A stretch of DNA of 64,000 bases from Algicoccus sp048820935 (GCF_048820935.1 NZ_JBMERD010000003.1:186001-250000), one strand, 5' to 3'. Numbered from the stretch's first letter, positions 1 through 8,826 are shown. The notes: generated by a model not told the origin, from the letters alone. Program-made: numbers and translations.

Positions 1-1
1 G

Positions 2-133
2 GTGCCGGTGGTGCAGGTGCGTGCCGGTGATGTAAGTTTTGAGGCAAAAGTACGCATTGATACACCAAGTGAAGCCGCGTACTACCGTCATGGTGGCATC
101 ATGCAGTACGTCTTAAGGAGTCTACTCGACTAA
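2..133 (+). CDS. acnA: Aconitate hydratase, C-terminal end (partial)
   Basis: Only the last 43 codons lie in the window. The frame opens at base 2 and ends with TAA at 131-133. The tail carries the RIDTP..A.YYRHGGI..YVLR.LL ending typical of AcnA-type aconitases, the 4Fe-4S enzymes that convert citrate to isocitrate in the TCA cycle. The rest of the gene lies upstream of the window, so the iron-sulfur ligands cannot be checked. A Bug-type tricarboxylate receptor follows about 215 bases downstream, which fits a citrate theme but may be chance. Confidence 0.85.
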   Translation: MPVVQVRAGDVSFEAKVRIDTPSEAAYYRHGGIMQYVLRSLLD

Positions 134-348
134 GGCTCAAGAAAAGCATGAGGTGCTCTGTGTAAAACTTACACAATGTTTGTAAGTGCACTGAGCATTT
201 CTTGCTTTTGTGTGTTATCTTTTGCCAAATACAGTCTGTGACTCGAATGTAGTCTGTGAGTGTTATAGATTTGTACTTTCCCCAAAAAAAGATCTGAGAA
301 TTAAACAGCGTGATCGCTGTTTTGGATCAAATAAAATGGAGTTATGCG

Positions 349-1314
349 ATGAAACGCACTTGGAAACTGGGCGCCGTGATGACGGCTGTGATGGTCATGG
401 GCGGTGTGTCAGTTGCACATGCAGAGTATCCGGAGAAATCGGTTCGTTTAGTGGTGCCTTTTAATCCAGGCGGTGGTACAGATACGCTGTCGCGTTTGGT
501 GGCTAAGCGTCTGGGCGATGGAATTGGACAACCTGTTGTGGTGGATAACAAAGGTGGTGCGGCTTCCATGATTGGTACCCGTATTGTGGCCACCAGTGAG
601 CCCGATGGTTACACTATGTTGGCTGGCGCCAGTGGTCACACCATTAACCCATCAATGTACAAAGACCCAGGTTACGATGCGACTAAAGACTTTGTGTGCT
701 TGACGCATGCCACAAACCAACACATTGTGTTGGCTGTGCCTGCAAACTCGCCTGTGAACACCATGGAAGAGTTTATCGCCTACGCAAAAGAGAACCCAGG
801 TAAATTGAGCTACGGTTCTTCTTCATTTGCCACAGGTCTGCCTATGCAATTGCTCATGGCATTGACTGATATCGACATGACAGACATCCCTTACAAAGGT
901 TCTTCACCTGTCATGACTGATCTGATCGCAGGTCGTCTGGACGCGACATTTGGTGCATTGGCCACCATCAAGCCGTTCATTGACAGTGGTCAGGTTAAAG
1001 CACTGGCACTGGGCGATAACAAGCGTTCAAAAGTATTGCCAGATCTGCCCACAGTGGCTGAGCAAGGCGTGCCTGAGTTCCAAGCCGCATTGTTTAACGG
1101 TTTCTTTGTGCCAACAGGTACACCTCAAGAAGCCATTGATCGTCTGACCAAAGAGTTTGCAGTCATGTACACAGAGGATGACTTTGTGAAAAGCGTGACT
1201 GACGCCGGTTTTGAAGTGGTCGGGACTGATGCGGCTACATGTGAAGACACTGTGAAGCGTGATCTGGAGAAGTGGGCCATGGTCGCCAAGCGCGCAGGGA
1301 TCGTACCGCAGTAA
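349..1314 (+). CDS. Bug-family tripartite tricarboxylate transporter receptor
   Basis: Periplasmic solute-binding protein of about 321 residues. The start at 349 is chosen because GGAG lies 8 bases upstream and because it begins a clean signal peptide: basic MKRTWK, a hydrophobic stretch, then AHA before EYPEK. A longer frame opens at 310 but adds 13 residues that would spoil the signal. The opening YPEKSVRLVVPFNPGGGTDTL and the later DIPYKGSSP are hallmarks of the Bug family, which binds carboxylates and is greatly expanded in Bordetella, Alcaligenes and relatives. No TctA/TctB membrane genes are adjacent, which is usual for these orphan receptors. The ligand cannot be read from sequence. 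A strong terminator follows at 1333. Confidence 0.93.
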   Translation: MKRTWKLGAVMTAVMVMGGVSVAHAEYPEKSVRLVVPFNPGGGTDTLSRLVAKRLGDGIGQPVVVDNKGGAASMIGTRIVATSEPDGYTMLAGASGHTINPSMYKDPGYDATKDFVCLTHATNQHIVLAVPANSPVNTMEEFIAYAKENPGKLSYGSSSFATGLPMQLLMALTDIDMTDIPYKGSSPVMTDLIAGRLDATFGALATIKPFIDSGQVKALALGDNKRSKVLPDLPTVAEQGVPEFQAALFNGFFVPTGTPQEAIDRLTKEFAVMYTEDDFVKSVTDAGFEVVGTDAATCEDTVKRDLEKWAMVAKRAGIVPQ

Positions 1315-1332
1315 TTCGGGTGCTTTAAGCGC

Positions 1333-1368
1333 AATGACAAAGACCCGCTTAGGCGGGTTTTTGTCATT
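1333..1368 (+). terminator. Rho-independent terminator after the Bug receptor
   Basis: Near-perfect inverted repeat with arms AATGACAAAGACCCGC and GCGGGTTTTTGTCATT around a TTAG loop. The U-run lies within the right arm. It sits 19 bases after the receptor stop codon and before the PLP-homeostasis gene, so it separates the two transcription units. Confidence 0.85.
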
Positions 1369-1409
1369 CTAGGGCAGCCATTGCCGAATTTAAATTAAGG
1401 AGTTAGACA

Positions 1410-2198
1410 ATGCCTTCGACGTTACCGACGCAAACTCGACATGCTTTGCATGGTCAATATCCCCAGGCCAGCAGCGTAGATGATTTGTTACACAATCGTG
1501 CGCAAATCCAGTTACGTATTGAAGCGGCTTGTCAGCGAGTGGGTCGAGATCTGAGTGAGGTGCGTCTACTGCCTGTCAGTAAAACTCAATCGCTGGAGAT
1601 GATTCGGCTGGCTTATGCGGCTGGATGGCGTCTGTTGGGCGAGAATAAAGTTCAAGAAGCGCAGCGCAAGTGGGAGGCTACGCAGGATTTGCATGATCTG
1701 CAATGGTCTGTGATTGGTCATTTGCAAACGAATAAAGCACGACATGTGGCACAGTTCGCCAGCGAGTTTCAGGCGCTTGATAGTCTACGTTTGGCTCGTG
1801 CGCTGGATCAACGGCTGCAAAACTTCAATCGACAGCTCGATGTGTATGTCCAGATCAACACCTCTGGTGAAGACAGTAAATACGGCTTGTCACCCGAAGA
1901 AGCGGTTTCGTTTGTCAAAGAATTGTCTGCCTTTGAGACACTTCGTGTGCGTGGTTTGATGACGCTGGCCATGTTGAGTACCCAAGCTAAAGAGGTTCGT
2001 CAGTGTTTTGTACGACTTCGTCAGTTACGCGATCAGTTGCAACAGACTGTACAGTCACCCGAAGACTTCACAGAACTATCCATGGGTATGTCGGGTGATT
2101 TTGAGATTGCGATTGAAGAGGGTGCAACAGTTGTGCGTGTTGGACAGGCGATTTTCGGCGCACGCTCAACGCCAGACAGTGCGTATTGGCCGAGTTGA
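1410..2198 (+). CDS. yggS: YggS/PLPBP-family pyridoxal phosphate homeostasis protein
   Basis: Cytosolic PLP-binding protein of 262 residues, fold-type III TIM barrel, without known catalytic activity. It buffers pyridoxal 5'-phosphate and influences amino-acid and keto-acid pools. Visible family marks are the PLP lysine in LLPVSKTQ (Lys58), GENKVQEA, IGHLQTNKA, the phosphate-binding end LSMGMSGDFEIAI and VRVGQAIFGAR. A good ribosome site (AAGGAG) lies 9 bases before ATG 1410. The protein has about 25 extra N-terminal residues compared with the compact family members; an internal start cannot be excluded. It stands alone between a terminator and the transpeptidase gene. Confidence 0.93.
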   Translation: MPSTLPTQTRHALHGQYPQASSVDDLLHNRAQIQLRIEAACQRVGRDLSEVRLLPVSKTQSLEMIRLAYAAGWRLLGENKVQEAQRKWEATQDLHDLQWSVIGHLQTNKARHVAQFASEFQALDSLRLARALDQRLQNFNRQLDVYVQINTSGEDSKYGLSPEEAVSFVKELSAFETLRVRGLMTLAMLSTQAKEVRQCFVRLRQLRDQLQQTVQSPEDFTELSMGMSGDFEIAIEEGATVVRVGQAIFGARSTPDSAYWPS

Positions 2199-2333
2199 TC
2201 TGACTTCTGACGTTGTATTGGTACAAACTCTCGGGGGTTTGTCAGACTGGTTGCTTGCGGTATAGCACAATATGATTCAGAAGACATTGGGCGATTAGCG
2301 CCTTAATTAATATAATAAAAAGGATTATAAGTC

Positions 2334-3923
2334 ATGCGTTGGAGACAGTCGGTACAAAAAATGCTTCCCTGGACCGTCTGGTTTTTTCTGGGCGCGCAAT
2401 TTGATGTGGCAGCTGCAAATCCAGATGATCAGATCGAGGTGAATTGGTTTGAACGAGGCCAACCGACCGCCTTGGTGGATCAGGCACTGGCTGTGATGCA
2501 AGCCGCCGACTTGGATGGACTGGATCCTGAGGATTATCAGGTGACGAAACTACGTCAAGATATTCAGGCTATTCAAGATGCTTCGACAGGTACAGATCAG
2601 GCACAAGCGATTGCTCAGCTCGAGCACAACTTGATGACGAATCTGACGCATTTCTTTGAGGATTTGTCGAATGGCCGAGTTAAACCCCAGGAAGTCCATC
2701 ACAAGTATGATGTGAAGACAGTCAAGTCCGTGGATGCGCAAGCCTTGACGCATCAAGCCCTCTTGAGTGGCAATCTGGGTCTGACGGTGGAACAAGCAAA
2801 ACCCATGTTCCCGTTATATGGTCAGTTGCGCCAGTGGTTGGCAAAGTACCGGGCGTTGGGAGAACCTTCTGCCTGGGATCAGCCTTTAGTCATGCCACGG
2901 GGCAAGAAGCTCACATCAGGTCAACCGTATCAAGATTTAGCACGTCTAAAAGAACGTCTGGTGATACTGGGTGATCTGTACCAACCAGCTTCGACTCAGG
3001 CCGAAGAAGAGCCTGACACGATTTACGACACACAGACAGAAGACGCGATCAAACGCTTTCAAGCACGCCATGGTTTAACCGTTGATGGCGTGATTGGGCC
3101 GGCAACGCTGGCGGCTTTACAAGTTTCCCCTAAAGAGCGGGCTGAGCAGATTGCTTTGTCAATGGAGCGATTGCGCTGGACACCTTTAACACAGGGTGAG
3201 CGAGTACTGGTCGTCAACATACCAGGTTACACTTTGTACGGTTATGAGGTTCAGGCCGATGATGATGTCAATCTTCGATTACAGATGCCTGTGATCGTGG
3301 GACGTGCGGGACGCCTTGCGACCCCTGTGTTTGATGAAACAATGCGTTATATCGAATTCAGCCCGTACTGGAATATTCCGATTTCGATTGCCCGTGGTGA
3401 AACCATGCCAGCGATTGAACGCGATCCAGATTATTTTACGCGTCAGCAAATGGAGTTTGTCAGCCGTGACGGTAAGGTTTACACTGACGTGACACCGGAT
3501 CATCTCGAAGCAGTGCAGCGCGGAGAAATGCGGATACGGCAAAGACCTGGACGTTCAAATGCGTTAGGTGGTGTGAAGTTCATCTTTCCAAATAGCATGA
3601 ATATTTACATGCATCATACACCTTCGACTGGGTTGTTTGCGCGCAGTCAGCGTGACTTCAGTCATGGCTGTATTCGGGTGGAAGATCCTGTGGCGTTGGC
3701 ACAGTTTGTCCTGCAAAACGATGTGGAGTGGGATGAAGCCAGAATTCGTCGGGCGATGAACACGGGACGTTCTGTGACTCTTAAGCTTAAAGAGCCTGTG
3801 CCTGTAGTGATTGCGTACAGCACAGTCATGATTGGCACGGATGGTCAGATTGCTTTTTATCCAGATATCTATGGTCATGACAAACGTTTGTCACAAGCGT
3901 TAAACCGACATCACGGAAAATAA
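2334..3923 (+). CDS. L,D-transpeptidase of the YcbB/LdtD type
   Basis: Exported enzyme of 529 residues that would form 3-3 (mDAP-mDAP) crosslinks in peptidoglycan. The order is: signal sequence or anchor (about 9-28), an N-terminal scaffold domain (about 40-190), a peptidoglycan-binding domain around 200-265 (D..T..AI..FQ..HGL..DGVIGP.T), then the YkuD catalytic domain (about 290-490). The catalytic motif SHGCIRVED is present with nucleophile Cys446 and an upstream HHTPS. The length and domain order match LdtD rather than the short ErfK/YbiS enzymes. The next gene, 17 bases on, encodes a MepK-like hydrolase, the same pairing as ycbB-ycbK in E. coli, which supports the assignment. Confidence 0.93.
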   Translation: MRWRQSVQKMLPWTVWFFLGAQFDVAAANPDDQIEVNWFERGQPTALVDQALAVMQAADLDGLDPEDYQVTKLRQDIQAIQDASTGTDQAQAIAQLEHNLMTNLTHFFEDLSNGRVKPQEVHHKYDVKTVKSVDAQALTHQALLSGNLGLTVEQAKPMFPLYGQLRQWLAKYRALGEPSAWDQPLVMPRGKKLTSGQPYQDLARLKERLVILGDLYQPASTQAEEEPDTIYDTQTEDAIKRFQARHGLTVDGVIGPATLAALQVSPKERAEQIALSMERLRWTPLTQGERVLVVNIPGYTLYGYEVQADDDVNLRLQMPVIVGRAGRLATPVFDETMRYIEFSPYWNIPISIARGETMPAIERDPDYFTRQQMEFVSRDGKVYTDVTPDHLEAVQRGEMRIRQRPGRSNALGGVKFIFPNSMNIYMHHTPSTGLFARSQRDFSHGCIRVEDPVALAQFVLQNDVEWDEARIRRAMNTGRSVTLKLKEPVPVVIAYSTVMIGTDGQIAFYPDIYGHDKRLSQALNRHHGK

Positions 3924-3940
3924 TCAAGGAAGTTTTTTAT

Positions 3941-4516
3941 ATGAGTCAGAAATTAATAAGTCCGTCTACAGGGGTTACCCGTCGACGTTTATTAATCGCT
4001 TCAGGTCTGGGTTCTCTGTTTGTGAGTGCTCCGACTATCGCCAAAGTCACGTCACCGGTGATGGCGAAACTCGATAAGCAAATCAATTTGAATCATTTGC
4101 ATACAACTGAAAGTATAGGGGTTGTCTATGCGCAAGGTGAGCGTTATGTTGATCCGGCGCTGACACAGTTGAATCAGTTTTTAAGAGATCACTACACGCA
4201 AGAAGTGGGTGTAATGGATCCTAAACTTTACGATATTCTGTTTGATATCCGCGTCTTGTTGGGTGTTCGTGAGCCCTATGAGATCTTTTCTGGTTATCGC
4301 AGTCCGTTTACGAATGAACGGTTGAGAAACACGCGTGGTGGCGGTGTCGCCAAAAAAAGCCTACATATGGAAGGGCGTGCAATCGATATGCGTTTGCTTG
4401 ATGTGCCACTAGAAGAGTTGCGTGATGCTGCCATTTCGCTTGAGCGCGGTGGCGTGGGTTTTTATCCAAAAGATAAATTTGTCCATGTGGACACAGGTGA
4501 CTTTCGAACTTGGTAA
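3941..4516 (+). CDS. DUF882/YcbK (MepK-like) murein endopeptidase
   Basis: Periplasmic zinc peptidase of 191 residues, M15-like fold. The N-terminus carries a Tat-type signal (TRRRLL at 13-18, then a hydrophobic stretch to about 34). Zinc-ligand candidates are His142 and Asp149 in SLHMEGRAIDMR and His182 and Asp184 in FVHVDTG. SGYRSP at 117-122 is also a family signature. In E. coli MepK cuts 3-3 crosslinks and so opposes LdtD, whose likely counterpart is directly upstream with a 17-base gap and a ribosome site (AAGGAA). The two genes look like one operon. Assignment to the family is firm; the crosslink specificity is inferred from the family. Confidence 0.9.
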   Translation: MSQKLISPSTGVTRRRLLIASGLGSLFVSAPTIAKVTSPVMAKLDKQINLNHLHTTESIGVVYAQGERYVDPALTQLNQFLRDHYTQEVGVMDPKLYDILFDIRVLLGVREPYEIFSGYRSPFTNERLRNTRGGGVAKKSLHMEGRAIDMRLLDVPLEELRDAAISLERGGVGFYPKDKFVHVDTGDFRTW

Positions 4517-4592
4517 TACAGGTGGGTAGCGGTTGCATTCTACGCTCAGGTCTGTACACTAAAAAGAAGCTTGGCAAGCCACAGGAGTTCGG

Positions 4593-5060
4593 ATGGATTA
4601 TGACCTGTTGAGGGCGACACACATTCTGTCTATGGTGCTTTGGATAGGCGGCATGATGTTCGTGCAGTGGTTCTTGCGTCCAGCACTGCTGCATCTTGCA
4701 GCACCAGAGCGGGTGATGCTCCTGCAAGAAGTGCTCCTACGGTTTTTTAGGGCGGTGATTGTGGCCAGTCTGGCCATGCTGATTTCCGGCGCTTGGATGC
4801 TCTCCAACATGTTGCTTCGTTTTCGGCGCGCAGATTTGCCGTTTGAAATGCCTATCTCTTGGTGGGTGATGACGATCGCAGGCACTTTCATGGTCGGTGT
4901 CTTCTTCCACATTCGACTTAATCTGTTTGTCAGTCTGCGGGCAGCTTTGCAATTTAATGATCCCGAGCGTATAGCCAGTGCCTTGTCAAAAATCCGAATC
5001 TGGGTGTCAATTAATCTAGTTCTGGGTTTGCTTATCATTGTGACGATGTACGTGTTTTAA
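4593..5060 (+). CDS. CopD-like four-helix membrane protein
   Basis: Integral membrane protein of 155 residues with four predicted helices near 9-28, 50-70, 87-107 and 133-154. The opening DYDLLRATHILSMVLWIGGMMF resembles the CopD-family membrane domain (hydrophobic helices with an early His and a WIGG turn). Many proteobacterial proteins of this kind are called CopD family without proof of copper transport; no Met- or His-rich copper motif is visible here. GGAG lies 6 bases before the ATG. The MscS channel gene follows 45 bases downstream in the same direction and may be cotranscribed. Function is not established. Confidence 0.7.
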   Translation: MDYDLLRATHILSMVLWIGGMMFVQWFLRPALLHLAAPERVMLLQEVLLRFFRAVIVASLAMLISGAWMLSNMLLRFRRADLPFEMPISWWVMTIAGTFMVGVFFHIRLNLFVSLRAALQFNDPERIASALSKIRIWVSINLVLGLLIIVTMYVF

Positions 5061-5105
5061 GGCGTTTCGTCAAAACCAACAAAAAGAGAAGGAAACTTTT
5101 CAGGG

Positions 5106-6305
5106 ATGGAAAATTTTAAGGCGTCATTTGGTGATTTTTGGAACATTGTGCAAGATGTTTGGACGACGGGGGTCTTTGGATACTCCGTGGGCAATGCATT
5201 GATCGCAGTTGTCATTTTTTTGATTTTTTATGTCTTTCGCGGCCTCTTTAAAAGAGTGGTCTCCGGTGTGCTTCACCGTTGGCTCAGTAAAAAACGCATT
5301 GATGAAAAGAAACACCTTGATCAAATTCTGATTGAAGCTTTGGGCGGCCCACTGCAATTGGCATTTGTGACCTTCGGTCTTTTCTTTGCATTTCAATATA
5401 TTGGATTTCAAGGCGAGATGGGTCTATTGGCTGACCGCATTATCCGTACCTTGATTTCTATCGCGATTTTCTGGGCCCTGTATGATCTGATCTCGCCCGT
5501 CAGTAATGTGCTGACCAGGCTTGAGCGCGTGCTAACTCGCGAAATGATTGAGTGGCTGGTCAAAGGGATTCGCTGGGCGGTCATCTTTCTGGGGGCTGCA
5601 ACGATCTTGCAGCTCTGGGGGATTCAGGTCGGTCCGATCCTGGCTGGTCTGGGACTCTTTGGGGTGGCCGTGGCACTGGGTGCACAAGAGTTGTTCAGAA
5701 ACCTAATCGGTGGTTTGTGCATTTTGTTAGAAAAACAATTCCGTAAAGGCGAATGGATTCTTGTGGAAGGGGTGGTTGAAGGCACGGTCGAACACATTGG
5801 TTTTAGATCGACTCGGATTCGACGTTTTGATGCGGCGCCTGTGTCTGTCCCAAATATGAAGTTGTCCGATGCCGCGATGACGAACTTTTCCCGCATGACA
5901 GCGCGCCGTATTTCTTGGAAAGTGCCTCTGGAATATCGCACTTCGATCGAGAAGCTTTCTCATATTCGTGCCGGTATTGAGAAATACCTTACAGAAAACG
6001 ATGCATTTGTACAGCCGCCCAGCGCATCGCTTTTTGTGCGCATTGATTCATTTGCCACATCTTCGATTGATCTGATGATTTATACCTTTACCCGTACGAC
6101 TGTCTGGGGTGAGTGGTTGCAACACAAGGAAGCCTTGCTCTACAAAATCAAAGAAATTGTCAGTGAAGCGGGCGCAGACTTTGCATTCCCAAGTCAGGCA
6201 ATCTTTATTGAAGAGTTCCCTAAAGACGTCGCACGTCCGTTTTTACCACAAGCGCAAGATCAGGAAGCTTCTGATCAACCACCGACACCCAATGCGCAAT
6301 CCTGA
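5106..6305 (+). CDS. MscS-family mechanosensitive ion channel
   Basis: Inner-membrane channel of 399 residues, which would release solutes on hypo-osmotic shock. Several N-terminal helices (about 24-46, 79-100, 112-135, 150-168) are followed by the family's glycine/alanine-rich pore helix, GLGLFGVAVALGAQELFRNLIGG near 180-202. The beta domain follows, with LLEKQFRKGEWI and the RSTRIRRFDAAPVSVPN segment that marks this family. The C-terminal alpha-beta domain runs to about 375, then a polar tail. It is larger than E. coli MscS (286 residues), having extra N-terminal helices. A perfect terminator hairpin follows at 6371. Confidence 0.93.
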   Translation: MENFKASFGDFWNIVQDVWTTGVFGYSVGNALIAVVIFLIFYVFRGLFKRVVSGVLHRWLSKKRIDEKKHLDQILIEALGGPLQLAFVTFGLFFAFQYIGFQGEMGLLADRIIRTLISIAIFWALYDLISPVSNVLTRLERVLTREMIEWLVKGIRWAVIFLGAATILQLWGIQVGPILAGLGLFGVAVALGAQELFRNLIGGLCILLEKQFRKGEWILVEGVVEGTVEHIGFRSTRIRRFDAAPVSVPNMKLSDAAMTNFSRMTARRISWKVPLEYRTSIEKLSHIRAGIEKYLTENDAFVQPPSASLFVRIDSFATSSIDLMIYTFTRTTVWGEWLQHKEALLYKIKEIVSEAGADFAFPSQAIFIEEFPKDVARPFLPQAQDQEASDQPPTPNAQS

Positions 6306-6370
6306 TGCAAGCATGATCTGTAATCGTGATTTGCAGAAACTGCAAATGTGTTAAAAGTTGGATACTAAAA

Positions 6371-6406
6371 TTAAAACAGCCAGTTCGGATGAACTGGCTG
6401 TTTTAA
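6371..6406 (+). terminator. Rho-independent terminator after the MscS gene
   Basis: Perfect inverted repeat with 16-base arms TTAAAACAGCCAGTTC and GAACTGGCTGTTTTAA and a GGAT loop, ending in a U-run. It lies between the MscS gene and the converging nitroreductase gene and can serve both strands. Confidence 0.9.
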
Positions 6407-6436
6407 TTAATCGCTTGTTTTGTGTGATCTTGCTTA

Positions 6437-7096
6437 TCAGTCAAACCATTGTGTGAAACTATCCACACTCTCGCGTGCACTGTGATAGGCATTCAGAGGG
6501 GCGTCTGGATCAGGGTATCCGATCGACATGCCGACCAGTAGCTGTTTGTCATCCGAGATTCCCAGTGTGTCACGCACGATTTTTGGATAGTTGCTTAATG
6601 AGGCCTGAAAGCAGGTCCCTAAACCATGTCCGACAGCGGCCAGCGCAATGCCCTGTAGAAACTGACCAATATCCATCAGCGACCAGTTGCTTAGGTTTTT
6701 ATCCATAAAAATAAAGAGTGCACAGGGTGCCCCAAAAAACTCAAAGTTAGACAGTCGCAAGGCTTCACGTCCTGCCTTGTCTTCGCGCGCAATATTGAGT
6801 ACTTCAAATCGGCGCATGTTATGCGTTCGAGCGCGATCACTATGCACTTGAGGCCATGATTTTGGATAAGGCATGTCAGAATGACCCGGTTGATCGATTG
6901 CTGCCTCACGTAATCTCATACTCAGAACGTCACGTGTTTTGCCGGTTACGACCGCGACTTCCCAAGGTTGTGTGTTGGTGAATGAGGCGCTACGCGACGC
7001 CAGCCTTAGAATATCTTCGAGTGTGTCTCTGGAAATGACATCGGGTTTGAATCCGCGGATGCTGCGTCGATTCTCAAAAAGTTCATTGAGTTTCAT
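6437..7096 (-). CDS. Nitroreductase-family FMN oxidoreductase
   Basis: Cytosolic flavoprotein of about 219 residues. The start is placed at 7096 (MKLNELFENRRSIRGF) because AGGAG lies about 11 bases upstream; an 11-codon longer frame lacks a ribosome site. The RRSIRGF opening binds the FMN phosphate, and TNTQPWEVAVVTG, a GxxLGTCFQ segment and VGMSIGYPDPDAPLN are typical of NfnB/PnbA-like nitroreductases. They reduce nitroaromatics, quinones or enones with NAD(P)H; the natural substrate is not evident. Transcribed towards the MscS gene, with a shared terminator between them. Confidence 0.9.
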   Translation of the reverse strand: MKLNELFENRRSIRGFKPDVISRDTLEDILRLASRSASFTNTQPWEVAVVTGKTRDVLSMRLREAAIDQPGHSDMPYPKSWPQVHSDRARTHNMRRFEVLNIAREDKAGREALRLSNFEFFGAPCALFIFMDKNLSNWSLMDIGQFLQGIALAAVGHGLGTCFQASLSNYPKIVRDTLGISDDKQLLVGMSIGYPDPDAPLNAYHSARESVDSFTQWFD

Positions 7097-7238
7097 GAGT
7101 ATTGTGGCTCCTGCGCTAAGATCAATCAATGGTATCTATTGTGCCTCAGAGATGTCGCTATGTTGACGTTTGGTCTTACAAACCGGATCAATGAGGCGAA
7201 GAAGTGGAGAGTAACGTTAGTGACTGAGTGGAATATGA

Positions 7239-7527
7239 ACGGCTCTGGCCGCGTTAAGCGCAATCCAAAGCAGCACGAACTGGCCACGTTCGCCAGTGGC
7301 AAGCAATACAACGCCGACCTGAATGCCAGCTACAACATTGGTGCCCGTTACTGGGCATGGAAACTCAAGCTGACCCACCGAAAGGATGGGCAGTTGCCAG
7401 CAGACAGAAGCTCTGTCGGCAAACCGAGAATACCGGTCACGCTCTCAACCCTTTGGAATAACTCCAAAGGGCATTGCGGAGCGAGAAGCCCCTTATCATG
7501 CGCAGCATGATGAGAGGGTGTATTCAC
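7239..7527 (+). pseudogene. tnpB: 3' remnant of an IS200/IS605-type tnpB with element end
   Basis: From base 7239 (ACGGCTCTGGCC) to 7527 (GTATTCAC) the sequence closely matches the last 88 codons and right end of the complete tnpB at 23122-24474, with only a few amino-acid changes (H/Y and A/V in NPKQ.EL.TF, V/A in DRSS.GK, C/R in KGH.GARS). The RuvC-III motif NADLNASYNIG is kept, but the first 360 residues of TnpB are missing, so no nuclease can be made. The palindromic hairpin ATCATG/CATGAT at the end and the GAGAGGGTGTATTCAC tip are intact. Reading upstream of 7239 in frame gives unrelated residues. Confidence 0.88.
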
Positions 7528-7532
7528 GTTGT

Positions 7533-7569
7533 CGTAAAAATAGATAGGCCTGCCGTTCAAGGCAGGCCT
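7533..7569 (-). terminator. Rho-independent terminator for the second Bug receptor
   Basis: On the minus strand, 32 bases after the receptor stop, a perfect hairpin (arms AGGCCTGCC and GGCAGGCCT, loop of six) is followed by ATCTATTTTTAC. It lies directly beside the tnpB remnant and separates it from the receptor gene. Confidence 0.85.
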
Positions 7570-7601
7570 GATTCGTGCGATTAATCAGTTAAGTCACTGA
7601 A

Positions 7602-8576
7602 TTAGTCGCTTGCTGACGCACCGGATTGTTTCACCGCCGCAGACCATTTGGTCACTTCATTTTGAATGAAATCACGACCTTCTGCCGGTGCGTGGTGCAT
7701 GGGGAAGGCGCCGCGTGAAGTGATCACTTCCTGAATTTTTGGGGAAGCAATGACTTTGCCAATTTTTTCATTCAAAAATGCTGCAATGTCATCAGGTGTT
7801 TGAGCGGGTGCCAAAATGGTAGCCCAGCCAATGGCTTCATAGTCTGGATAGCCCATTTCAGCCACGGTGGGGACATCAGGCAGTGCATCAATGCGTTTGG
7901 CGGTGGTCACGGCCAGCGGAACCGCTTTGCCAGACGCAATGTTGCCTTGGGCAGCTGTGACAGAGTCCACCATCAGTGGTACATGATTGCCCAAGAAGTC
8001 CGCTTGTGCAGGACCACTCCCTTTGTAGGGGATGTGGCGCAGTTTGATGTTGGCTGCGGCATTGAGCATTTCAGCGGACAAGTGTTGTGTACCACCAATA
8101 CCGGCACTGGCGTAGGGCAATGCATCTGGCTCGGATTTAGCTTTGTCGATCATTTGTGTGAGTGACGTGATACCGGATTCAGGGGTTGCCAGAAAAATCA
8201 GGGGTACAGAAAAAATACCGCCCAGAGGTCTGAAATCCTCAGTCAATGAATAACCAGGTTTGGCATACAGAGTCTGGTTGACTGCACTGGCACTACCTGC
8301 CACCGCGAGTGTGTAGCCATCTGGTTTGGCGTTGCTCACATGCTGCATGCCGATGTTGCTACCGGCGCCTGCACGGTTTTCTACAACCACGGGTTGTCCG
8401 AGCTCGACCGCAAGCTCTTCAGCAATGGCGCGTGCAAAGATATCAGTGGCTTGGCCAGGTGGAAAGGGCACGACCAGTTTGATGGGTTGCTCAGGGTAGG
8501 CTGCATGTGCACCGAGGGTCACACTGAGGAGTGTGCCTGCGAGTGCGATTTTACTGACTGCGAGGATCTGTTTCAT
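7602..8576 (-). CDS. Bug-family tripartite tricarboxylate transporter receptor
   Basis: Periplasmic binding protein of 324 residues. Signal peptide MKQILAVSK followed by a hydrophobic core and AHA before AYPEQ. Family marks: YPEQPIKLVVPFPPGQATD, NIGMQHV...PDGYTL, HIPYKGSGPAQAD and LPDVPTVAEMGYPDYE. AAGGA lies upstream of the ATG. It is clearly diverged from the receptor at 349-1314, so it is a separate paralogue rather than a recent copy. No TctAB genes are nearby. It is divergent from acetate kinase across a 250-base AT-rich gap (8577-8826) in which I recognise no firm element beyond room for two promoters. Confidence 0.93.
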   Translation of the reverse strand: MKQILAVSKIALAGTLLSVTLGAHAAYPEQPIKLVVPFPPGQATDIFARAIAEELAVELGQPVVVENRAGAGSNIGMQHVSNAKPDGYTLAVAGSASAVNQTLYAKPGYSLTEDFRPLGGIFSVPLIFLATPESGITSLTQMIDKAKSEPDALPYASAGIGGTQHLSAEMLNAAANIKLRHIPYKGSGPAQADFLGNHVPLMVDSVTAAQGNIASGKAVPLAVTTAKRIDALPDVPTVAEMGYPDYEAIGWATILAPAQTPDDIAAFLNEKIGKVIASPKIQEVITSRGAFPMHHAPAEGRDFIQNEVTKWSAAVKQSGASASD

Positions 8577-8826
8577 AAAGTGTCCTTTTGGGCAGGAAAG
8601 TTAATCAAAAAGTACGTCTATGTACGATCGCGTCGTGACGCGAAGCCGTTTATCGTAAAACACTGGCCGTGTAATTTCAGATAAAACTTGTTTTTCAAAT
8701 TATTTTTGTTTTGATAGTTTGTTTTTTTAAAGATTGTTGTTTGTTCATGGAACATTCGGCGTCTTGTTCGTTAGAAAACGACTAACATATCGCTTTGATT
8801 AACTATGCCTTAGTTGGAACTGTTTG

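Noticed and set aside
2287..2316. A sigma70 promoter (TTGGGC, 18 bases, TATAAT) for the L,D-transpeptidase gene
   Set aside because: TATAAT ends only 17 bases before the ATG, so the transcript start would fall within the ribosome site.
7139..7510. A 123-codon plus-strand frame
   Set aside because: Only its last 89 codons match TnpB; the first 33 residues are unrelated and there is no ribosome site. It is the open remnant of tnpB, not a gene.
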